Assembly: GCA_002435585.1 (NCBI GenBank)
Contig: DJDY01000193.1
Location: 1-18,849, forward strand
Source of the DNA: Lachnospira sp. UBA5912
GTDB taxonomy: Bacteria > Bacillota > Clostridia > Lachnospirales > Lachnospiraceae
Length of the DNA: 18,849 nt
Reading direction: 5' to 3'
Part shown: piece by piece, positions 7,313-13,809 of the stretch
Position numbering within the stretch: position 1 is the first letter of the stretch
Layout of the letters: every line of letters starts with the position of its first letter
Notes under the pieces: model-generated
What the model saw: only the letters and a program-made list of their open reading frames with translations
The model's database searches: none
What the model was told of the DNA's origin: nothing
Translations under genes and position numbers: made by a program

Positions 7313-8085
7313 GAAAGATAAGGGAATTACTGAGTGTTAATGACAAGGGAATGTCCATAGTAATGCTTGTTGTTATAACTATATTGCTGCCTAATACAAT
7401 ATTAAGAGGGCTGGGTATTCCGTCTGATACAGAAGCATGCCTGTATGATGTGTATATAGGCATTGGCATATATTATGTGAGCAGGCTGCTTACAATATGT
7501 TCATTGTTTTATATATTGTATGTACAGAGATATAATTTTTCGGTAATGATGATTACGAGGCATAAACATATATATAATATATGGAAAAGATGTGTGAAGG
7601 ACCTTGCAATACTTAGTGCAGTCATCGCTGTATACATATATATAGCAACAACTATAGCAGGCATATGTATAAAACGAAAGATATATAACTGGGAAGACGA
7701 GGCAAGTACGTGTTATAGCGCCATACATATGCCATGTGAGGCAGCACCTTCATTTGCACTTATAAGTGCAGTTTTTATATTGCAGACGTTTGCAGTTATA
7801 TTCGTTATGGGACTGATTATGCTTGCAGTATGGTGGGTAACGGATATGAAATGGGCTGGCTATCTTGCAGCTATGGTTATAGTGAGCGTTGAATATTATG
7901 ATGCCAATGATGCTATAAGCACTGGTCTTCTATGGCGTAAGTATGTGATGACTTATTCTGTATATAAAAAGGGTATATTATTAGGAAAAAATATTCTTAT
8001 GCCGATAGCTGTGTGCATAGCTGTGCTGTTTGTCACAAGCCTTGTAGTCAGATTTAAGAAGAAGGAATTCATAAATAGTCGATAG
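7309..8085 (+). CDS. Multi-spanning membrane protein, probable second permease-like subunit
   Basis: I do not recognise a named family for this 258-residue protein. It has a short basic cytoplasmic start (MRKIRELLSVNDKG), about six hydrophobic segments (near 18-30, 46-70, 97-120, 145-170, 178-195 and 225-245) and a basic tail (RFKKKEF). Size and topology resemble ABC-2-type or bacteriocin-immunity membrane proteins. A soluble-looking outer loop at about 122-145 has two Cys (YNWEDEASTCYSAIHMPCE). It overlaps the upstream gene through ATGA, so it is the last gene of a tightly coupled set of three. A strong terminator follows. Confidence 0.7.
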   Translation: MRKIRELLSVNDKGMSIVMLVVITILLPNTILRGLGIPSDTEACLYDVYIGIGIYYVSRLLTICSLFYILYVQRYNFSVMMITRHKHIYNIWKRCVKDLAILSAVIAVYIYIATTIAGICIKRKIYNWEDEASTCYSAIHMPCEAAPSFALISAVFILQTFAVIFVMGLIMLAVWWVTDMKWAGYLAAMVIVSVEYYDANDAISTGLLWRKYVMTYSVYKKGILLGKNILMPIAVCIAVLFVTSLVVRFKKKEFINSR

Positions 8086-8122
8086 AATGTGACGATTGCA
8101 GAAAATGTCGTAATCCCAATAA

Positions 8123-8150
8123 AAAAAGAGCCGTGACTGGCTCTTTTTAT
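8123..8150. terminator. Bidirectional intrinsic terminator
   Basis: AAAAAGAGCC (8123-8132) pairs with GGCTCTTTTT (8139-8148). The T-run on each strand lets it end both the forward permease operon and the reverse YcxB-like gene. Confidence 0.85.
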
Positions 8151-8194
8151 TCTGTGTACAGTTAAAAAGTCGTTATACTAACATAAGTTAATAG

Positions 8195-8719
8195 TTAATA
8201 AGCTATCTTACACTTATTAAGGTCTACGTGTTCTTTGATAAACTGTCCGGCGTTGCTTTTAACGTCGTCCGGCATATCTTTGGTGTTAAGCATAACAATC
8301 ATCTTGTTCCCAGCAAACAACATATAATAGCCATACAAAAAATAAACAGTAGTAAACTGTTCCCATTCGTATGTATATACAAGGTTATGGTCTGGAATAT
8401 CAGCTAATATTGCAGAATCCATAAGAGTGATAGTACATGGAGCATCCTCTGATGCATCTCTATGTTTTAAGTGGTAGTTAACGCTGTTCTTGAACTGGAA
8501 AGCAAATATGTATATAGGGTAGAACCAGCATACAGCATATATTACAAGAAGAAATGTATTGTATTTACCAAGAATCATCATAATTACTGATATGGCAGCA
8601 GGTACCCATGAAAGTATGAGTTCTGCAGGATTCCTTAAGAAACGGTTCCAGAATACGATTTTCTTATAATCATCCCCAGATGCTTTAAGAGTTGTACTGT
8701 ACTTGTAAATATTTTCCAT
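8195..8719 (-). CDS. YcxB-like membrane protein
   Basis: This 174-residue protein is the only reverse-strand gene. It has an N-terminal soluble stretch, two close membrane segments (about 33-50 and 55-74), then a beta-rich cytoplasmic domain. In that domain YTYEWEQFTTVYFLYGYYMLF and a final helix match the general plan of the YcxB-like family, whose function is unknown. The start follows CAGGAG on the minus strand (about 8742-8737). Its predicted promoter has an extended -10 at 8876-8871. The resulting ~145-base leader carries the second copy of the structured element. The family call rests on topology and a pattern remembered from YcxB proteins, so it is moderate. Confidence 0.7.
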   Translation of the reverse strand: MENIYKYSTTLKASGDDYKKIVFWNRFLRNPAELILSWVPAAISVIMMILGKYNTFLLVIYAVCWFYPIYIFAFQFKNSVNYHLKHRDASEDAPCTITLMDSAILADIPDHNLVYTYEWEQFTTVYFLYGYYMLFAGNKMIVMLNTKDMPDDVKSNAGQFIKEHVDLNKCKIAY

Positions 8720-8770
8720 ATAATCTGTTTAACTCCTGTTAATTTATGTTAATCAGTAGGCATCAAAGTG

Positions 8771-8861
8771 CCCAACTATGAGTAAGCTCATGTGGGTTCA
8801 TACTTTTTGACACTCACTGATGCACCAGGATTGCTACATTGCTATGCAATTCACGCAATCC
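8771..8861 (-). ncRNA. Structured leader element, copy 2 (5' leader of YcxB-like gene)
   Basis: Read on the minus strand, GGATTGC (8861-8855) pairs with GCAATCC (8834-8828). An internal loop GTGA/GTA encloses ATTGC (8850-8846)/GCAAT (8842-8838). An unpaired CAAAAAGTA follows (8809-8801). A second hairpin ATGAG (8791-8787)/CTCAT (8782-8778) lies inside CCCA (8796-8793)/TGGG (8774-8771). GCATCA (8823-8818) can also pair with TGATGC (8765-8760). Compared with copy 1, the outer stem changes from A-T to G-C and the inner stem sequence changes, with pairing kept. It begins within a few bases of the predicted transcription start. Confidence 0.5.
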
Positions 8862-8870
8862 TTAAACACC

Positions 8871-8899
8871 ATAATATCATAAAAAGGTATATAAAACAA
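8871..8899 (-). promoter_or_regulatory. Promoter of the YcxB-like gene
   Basis: On the minus strand, TTGTTT (8899-8894), a 17-base spacer and TATTAT (8876-8871) preceded by TGA give an extended -10. Transcription would begin near 8864, directly before the structured element. Confidence 0.5.
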
Positions 8900-8943
8900 T
8901 AAAGATAAATTCAAATATTTTGCTTTAAAATGTCAGAAAACAG

Positions 8944-8972
8944 TTTCCAAACAGGTATAAATATTATATAAT
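8944..8972 (+). promoter_or_regulatory. Promoter of the GGDEF-EAL gene
   Basis: TTTCCA (8944-8949), a 17-base spacer and a perfect TATAAT (8967-8972) lie 32 bases before the start codon. This promoter would also transcribe pyrC1, which overlaps the end of the GGDEF-EAL gene. Confidence 0.55.
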
Positions 8973-9004
8973 TACTGTATGTAAAACAATCCAGGAGGCA
9001 GGTT

Positions 9005-11170
9005 TTGGGTAATTGTAGTAATAAGTATGAAGTGTTATCTTCGGTGATAGAAAGCCTGGAGTCGAAGGATACATTTCAGAATATAGTTAAGATTATATTA
9101 CATAAAGTCAATGAGTATATTCAGGCAGAATATATTGTGGTTGTACAGAAGAATTCAGATGAACACAGGCTTGACTACGTTGCATCAGAAGGTGAAGCCA
9201 AAGACTTTATTAATTATCTGGACGAAGAAGAATACTCTATAGAAGAATTAGAAAAAAGTGCAGATGTATTTTCATATCCGTGTTCAGATTTATGTGGGAA
9301 AGACTGCGTTATTCCTATCAAGATTAATGGAATTAATGCCATGTATATAATTATACATAATATTAAGTATGGAATGACGAAAGAACTTGAAGGGTTTATA
9401 CATAGCATAGCATCCATTATACAGAATACAGCACAGATGAGAGTTACTAACAACTCGCTGCTGTCTTCATATGAAGTACTTAAAGATATTCTTAACAACA
9501 TAGGCTCAGGTATTATAGTATGTGACAAGAATACGGCGAATGTACTGTTTTCCAACAAAGTTGCAGCGGAGTCAAAGGAGATTCAGAATGCTATCAGGGA
9601 ATGCATGCAGGAGCTTATGTCATCAGAAGAGTATAAGACATATCTTGACAGGAAGAAAGCATACGATGAGGATGATGGTACAGATTATGTTAAACCATAT
9701 ATACGTCCTATTGAAAAATACAGTGCTGAATCGGGTCTGTGGTTTGAGATAAGATTCACCAATCTTGTATGGATAGATGGAAGTGAGGTTATTGTCTGTA
9801 CAGCATCTGATATAACACAGAAAAAGAAAAGCCAGCAGAAGATAGAATTCCAGGCACATAACGATTTTCTTACAGGCCTTTATAACCGTATGAAATGCGA
9901 ATCAGATCTTAAAAAGATTATCAAGCAGTCTGTTAAAGACGGAGTTAAAGGTGCTGTTATGTTTATTGACCTTGATGATTTCAAGCATATCAATGATGGA
10001 CTCGGACATCAGTATGGAGATGTTCTTTTACAGCAGATAGCCGCAGGACTTCAGAGTATAGTTGGACTTCGTGGCAAGTGTTACCGCATGGGTGGAGATG
10101 AGTTCGTTGCTATTGTTATGCCAGATATGTTCAGTGAGCTTGAACGCATAGCCAATAAGGTAAAAGATATGTTTAACAAGCCATGGTATCTTATGGAAAC
10201 AGAGTATTTCTGTACTATGAGTATGGGTATAGCTGTATTTCCGGATGACAGCAAGGATGTACACGAGATTATAAGACTTGCAGATATAGCGATGTATGAG
10301 TCTAAGAAGAATGGAAAGAACGGCTACACATTTTATGACAGTTGCAGCAAGTTAAACACAGCAAGAAGACTTGATATTGAGAATAATATGAGACAGGCTG
10401 TTACATCAGGTATAGATGAATTCGTCGTATTCTATCAGCCGGTTGTGGACATAAGAACAGGAGAATGTGCATCATGTGAAGCACTTGTAAGATGGGACAG
10501 CAAGGCGTTAGGTTTCATGGGACCAGGTGATTTCATACCACTTGCTGAGTATCTTGGACTTATAACATCTATAGGCGACTATGTTCTTGAAGAAGCCTGC
10601 AGGCAGTGCCGGTACTGGAATGAACATGGCATGCCGGATTTTCATATCAATGTCAATCTTTCAGTAGTGCAGCTGTTGCAGAAGGATGTTGTAGGAACTG
10701 TAGCACGCATACTTAAGAAAACAGGTGTTAAACCACACAATATAGTACTTGAGATAACAGAGAGCTTTGCTATTAACGATATGGACAGGGTACTTCAGAT
10801 AATAAAAGGAATCAAGGAGTTAGGACCAAGAATTGCCCTTGATGATTTTGGAACAGGTTATTCATCACTTAACTATATTAAACAGCTTCCACTTGATATA
10901 ATAAAGGTCGATAAGACATTTATTGATGATATAGTTGAAGATGAATACGCACAGGCATTTATAAAGCTGATTGTGGAGCTTTCAGATACGATTGATACAA
11001 GTATTATTGTGGAAGGAGTTGAGAACGAAGCACAGCTTAACATACTTAAGGAGCTCGGAGTTGACTATATACAGGGATTCTATTATGGAAAACCGGTTCC
11101 AGCGTATGAGTTTGAAAAACTAAACTTTAGGGGGAAAATTGATCATGAAAATGCTGATAAAGAATGGTAG
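9005..11170 (+). CDS. Cyclic-di-GMP turnover protein, GAF-PAS-GGDEF-EAL
   Basis: The 721-residue protein should be cytoplasmic. A GAF-like sensor region covers about 1-145 with several Cys (94, 98, 101), then a PAS-like region at about 155-275. The diguanylate cyclase domain has an intact GGDEF (363-367). The inhibitory RxxD site is absent, the equivalent residues being GLRG. The phosphodiesterase domain keeps the catalytic set: EAL (492-494), Asn551, Glu583, DDFGTGYS (613-620), Lys634, Glu670 and Gln690. Both activities may therefore be present. The start is TTG at 9005, fixed by an excellent AGGAGG at 8993-8998. No ATG lies in frame for about 110 codons. The gene overlaps pyrC1 by 26 bases, so the two are probably translationally coupled. 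Confidence 0.9.
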   Translation: MGNCSNKYEVLSSVIESLESKDTFQNIVKIILHKVNEYIQAEYIVVVQKNSDEHRLDYVASEGEAKDFINYLDEEEYSIEELEKSADVFSYPCSDLCGKDCVIPIKINGINAMYIIIHNIKYGMTKELEGFIHSIASIIQNTAQMRVTNNSLLSSYEVLKDILNNIGSGIIVCDKNTANVLFSNKVAAESKEIQNAIRECMQELMSSEEYKTYLDRKKAYDEDDGTDYVKPYIRPIEKYSAESGLWFEIRFTNLVWIDGSEVIVCTASDITQKKKSQQKIEFQAHNDFLTGLYNRMKCESDLKKIIKQSVKDGVKGAVMFIDLDDFKHINDGLGHQYGDVLLQQIAAGLQSIVGLRGKCYRMGGDEFVAIVMPDMFSELERIANKVKDMFNKPWYLMETEYFCTMSMGIAVFPDDSKDVHEIIRLADIAMYESKKNGKNGYTFYDSCSKLNTARRLDIENNMRQAVTSGIDEFVVFYQPVVDIRTGECASCEALVRWDSKALGFMGPGDFIPLAEYLGLITSIGDYVLEEACRQCRYWNEHGMPDFHINVNLSVVQLLQKDVVGTVARILKKTGVKPHNIVLEITESFAINDMDRVLQIIKGIKELGPRIALDDFGTGYSSLNYIKQLPLDIIKVDKTFIDDIVEDEYAQAFIKLIVELSDTIDTSIIVEGVENEAQLNILKELGVDYIQGFYYGKPVPAYEFEKLNFRGKIDHENADKEW

Positions 11171-12464
11171 AATTATTGATCCTGCAAGTAATACAGATGA
11201 AGTTAAGGATCTGCTTGTTACAGATGGTGTGATTGAAAAGGTTGCTAAGAATATTGAAGATGATGCAGACAGTGTAATAGATGCCAGAGGCTGTTATGTT
11301 ATGCCAGGACTTATAGATCTTCATGTACATTTCAGGGAGCCAGGCTTTGAACATAAGGAAACTATAAGAACAGGTGCAAGAGCAGCGGCAAGAGGTGGTT
11401 TTACTACTGTGTGTCCTATGCCAAACACTAAGCCGGTTATAGACAGTGTTGAGATGGTCGAATATATTAAGAATAAGGCAGAAGAAGTTACTGATATCAA
11501 CATTCTTCCAATTGCAGCTATAACAGCAGGTCAGGATGGAGAATACCTCACAGATTTTGAGAATCTTAAAGAGGCAGGTGCAGTAGCGGTAAGCGAGGAT
11601 GGAAGGTCAGTCATGAATGCAAGAGTAGCAAGACAGGCTATGAGACTTGCGGCAGAGGTTGATATTCCTGTGTTTGCACATTGTGAGGATAAGAATCTGG
11701 CAGCAAGAGGTGTTATGAATGCGGGTAACCATGCCAGAGAGTTAGGTTTCTATGGTATTATGAATGCTGTTGAGGATATAATTGTTGCAAGAGATATATT
11801 ACTTGCCAAGAATACAGGTGCGAAGCTTCATCTTTGTCATTGCTCTACTGAGGACAGTGTACGTATGATAGCAGATGCCAAGAAGGAAGGAATGGATATA
11901 ACAGCAGAGGTTACACCACATCATTTTACACTTACAGAGGATGCTATAACAGAGGATGATGCCAACTATAAGATGAATCCACCACTTCGTACAAGAAAAG
12001 ATGTGGACAAGCTTATAGAGGGACTTAAGAGTGGTGTGATAGACTGCATAGCAACAGACCATGCACCACATCATAAGACAGAGAAAGAAAGAGGTTTTGT
12101 TGAGGCACCATTCGGTATAACAGGTCTTGAGACATCAGTTGCTCTTACTATAACAGAGCTTGTAAAGAAAGGAGTACTTACACCACTTCAGATGGCAGAG
12201 CGAATGAGCTATACACCTGCTAAGATCATAGGAATAGACAAGGGTACGCTGCTTCCTGGAAAGACAGCTGATATTACAATAATAGACCCTGATGAGGAGT
12301 ATGTTATTGACAGCAATACATTTGCATCTAAAGGACATAACACACCTTTCGATGGAAAGAAGGTATCAGGACAGGTAAGATATACTATAGTTGCAGGTAA
12401 GGTTGTGTACTCTAATAACAATGGAACAGAAGTTATTATTGATAAAGATGTTCCAAAGTTGTAG
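11145..12464 (+). CDS. pyrC: Dihydroorotase, type I (first copy)
   Basis: It converts carbamoyl-aspartate to dihydroorotate in pyrimidine synthesis. In the 439-residue product the metal-binding His60 and His62 lie in DLHVHFREPG. NTKPV is at 94-98, SEDG at 150-153, His179 in AHCED and His232 in CHCS. HHFTLTED and NPPLRT follow, and the catalytic Asp305 is in ATDHAPH. Length and motifs are those of bacterial type I enzymes. I chose ATG 11145 because AGGGGGA (11129-11135) sits at the right distance. TTG 11139 and ATG 11151 are alternatives. The gene begins inside the end of the cyclic-di-GMP gene. A second complete dihydroorotase follows pyrF. Confidence 0.92.
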   Translation: MKMLIKNGRIIDPASNTDEVKDLLVTDGVIEKVAKNIEDDADSVIDARGCYVMPGLIDLHVHFREPGFEHKETIRTGARAAARGGFTTVCPMPNTKPVIDSVEMVEYIKNKAEEVTDINILPIAAITAGQDGEYLTDFENLKEAGAVAVSEDGRSVMNARVARQAMRLAAEVDIPVFAHCEDKNLAARGVMNAGNHARELGFYGIMNAVEDIIVARDILLAKNTGAKLHLCHCSTEDSVRMIADAKKEGMDITAEVTPHHFTLTEDAITEDDANYKMNPPLRTRKDVDKLIEGLKSGVIDCIATDHAPHHKTEKERGFVEAPFGITGLETSVALTITELVKKGVLTPLQMAERMSYTPAKIIGIDKGTLLPGKTADITIIDPDEEYVIDSNTFASKGHNTPFDGKKVSGQVRYTIVAGKVVYSNNNGTEVIIDKDVPKL

Positions 12465-12501
12465 AATAATGTGGACATACAGATATGAATTATGAAGAGG
12501 A

Positions 12502-12513
12502 TATCTTAAGATA
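12502..12513. repeat. 12-bp perfect palindrome between pyrC1 and pyrF
   Basis: TATCTTAAGATA is its own reverse complement and lies 38 bases after pyrC1. It has no T-run. It may be a protein-binding site or chance in AT-rich DNA. Confidence 0.3.
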
Positions 12514-12556
12514 CCCGGATAAAAGCAATAGGCTTAGAATCTGTATATGAGCTGAC

Positions 12557-12585
12557 TTGCTCGATTTGTGTATACTGTGTATACA
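12557..12585 (+). promoter_or_regulatory. Putative pyrF promoter with a tandem TGTGTATAC repeat
   Basis: TTGCTC (12557-12562), a 17-base spacer and TATACA (12580-12585) form a plausible sigma-A promoter. The spacer and -10 contain TGTGTATAC twice in tandem (12567-12584), which creates GTATAC palindromes like GntR-family operators. A regulator could bind over the promoter (inference). Confidence 0.35.
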
Positions 12586-12657
12586 ATGATTTTTCAGGAT
12601 GAATATTGTATGAATATCCATATGTCGCAATAAGAATAGAAAAGGAGATATTATCGT

Positions 12658-13581
12658 ATGATAAACAAGTTAGTAGATAAGATTGTAAAGACTAATGCGC
12701 CAGTAGTTGTTGGACTTGATCCTATGATGAAGTTTATTCCTGAACATGTTCAGGCAGCAGCATTTGAACAGTATGGGGAAACTTTAGAGGGAGCGGCAGA
12801 GGCTATATGGCAGTTTAATAAGTCTATCATTGATAATATATATGATATAGTTCCAGCAGTTAAGCCACAGATTGCCATGTATGAACAGTTTGGCATAGAA
12901 GGACTTAAGGTTTTTAAGAAAACAGTTGATTATTGCCATGAGAAAGATATGGTTGTAATCGGTGATGTCAAGAGAGGTGATATCGGTTCAACATCTGAAA
13001 GCTATGCAGTAGCACATCTTGGAAAGGTTAAGGTTGGTTCTAAGCTGTTAGCTCCTTTTGATGAGGACTTTGCAACAGTTAATCCATATCTTGGTTCAGA
13101 TGGAATCAATCCATTCATCAAGGTATGCCAGGAAGAGAACAAGGGTATATTTATACTTGTTAAGACATCTAATCCATCAAGTGGTGAGTTCCAGGATCAG
13201 CTTATTGATGGCAGACCATTATACGAGCATGTAGGTGCAAAGGTTGGCGAGTGGGGAAGTCAGTGCATGGGCGACACATATAGTAACGTAGGTGCTGTTG
13301 TTGGTGCTACATACCCGGAGATGGGCAGGATTTTAAGAAAGGTTATGCCTAAGGCGTATATCCTGGTTCCAGGCTATGGTGCACAGGGTGGAAAGGCAGA
13401 AGATCTTACTGCATTTTTTAATCCTGACGGACTTGGTGCTATTGTAAACAGTTCAAGAGGAATTATCGCAGCATATAAGAAAGAAGAATATGCTAAGTTT
13501 GGTGATAAGAACTTTGGTGAGGCTTCAAGACAGGCAGCACTTGATATGATTGCTGATATTAATGGAGCACTTGGAAAGTAG
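12658..13581 (+). CDS. pyrF: Orotidine 5'-phosphate decarboxylase, type 2
   Basis: It decarboxylates OMP to UMP, the last step of de novo pyrimidine synthesis. The 307-residue length and motifs fit the longer type 2 subfamily. VVGLDPMMKFIP has Asp21, and AVKPQIAMYEQFG is the substrate Lys region. The catalytic array is in GDVKRGDIGST (Asp103, Lys105, Asp108). TVNPYLGSDG, KTSNPSSGE and VPGYGAQGG (phosphate loop) follow, then NSSRGI. The start follows AAAAGGAGA (12638-12646). It lies 193 bases after pyrC1 with its own possible promoter. An attenuator-like terminator separates it from pyrC2. Confidence 0.93.
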   Translation: MINKLVDKIVKTNAPVVVGLDPMMKFIPEHVQAAAFEQYGETLEGAAEAIWQFNKSIIDNIYDIVPAVKPQIAMYEQFGIEGLKVFKKTVDYCHEKDMVVIGDVKRGDIGSTSESYAVAHLGKVKVGSKLLAPFDEDFATVNPYLGSDGINPFIKVCQEENKGIFILVKTSNPSSGEFQDQLIDGRPLYEHVGAKVGEWGSQCMGDTYSNVGAVVGATYPEMGRILRKVMPKAYILVPGYGAQGGKAEDLTAFFNPDGLGAIVNSSRGIIAAYKKEEYAKFGDKNFGEASRQAALDMIADINGALGK

Positions 13582-13588
13582 ATAATAA

Positions 13589-13630
13589 GTTATAGTTCAG
13601 AGATTTGCAGTGTTGACTCTGAATGATAAC
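13589..13630 (+). promoter_or_regulatory. Long hairpin competing with the downstream terminator
   Basis: GTTAT (13589-13593) and TTCAGAG (13596-13602) pair with CTCTGAA (13617-13623) and ATAAC (13626-13630), giving 12 pairs around a 2x2 internal loop. Its left arm contains TCAGAGATT (13597-13605), which is perfectly complementary to AATCTCTGA (13661-13669) inside the terminator. Two mutually exclusive folds are therefore possible, as in transcription attenuators. Confidence 0.45.
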
Positions 13631-13642
13631 GAATGATTATGG

Positions 13643-13684
13643 AGCGGCAATATCAGTTATAATCTCTGATAAAGCCGCTTTTTT
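13643..13684 (+). terminator. Intrinsic terminator (possible attenuator) between pyrF and pyrC2
   Basis: AGCGGC (13643-13648) and TATCAG (13651-13656) pair with CTGATA (13666-13671) and GCCGCT (13674-13679), with a symmetric AA/AA internal loop. T6 follows (13679-13684). It is a strong terminator inside the pyr cluster. Confidence 0.8.
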
Positions 13685-13755
13685 AAGGCTGGATAAAGTT
13701 GTTTATAAGTGATTTGCATGTGATTAGTCTAAATGGGCAGTCATGCGAAGCAGGA

Positions 13756-13782
13756 CGGAAGAGCGCGAGAGCGCGGGTTCGT
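13756..13782 (+). repeat. GNRA-capped hairpin upstream of pyrC2
   Basis: GCGC (13763-13766) and GCGC (13771-13774) close a GAGA tetraloop, and ACGGAA/TTCGT can pair around it. The sequence is very GC-rich compared with its surroundings. It ends 28 bases before the pyrC2 start. Confidence 0.4.
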
Positions 13783-13809
13783 GAGTGTAGGAGTGAAAAA
13801 GCGTAAATT

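Noticed and set aside
11139..11144. TTG at 11139 as the pyrC1 start
   Set aside because: ATG at 11145 is better spaced from the AGGGGGA ribosome site and gives the usual short N-terminus before LIKNG.
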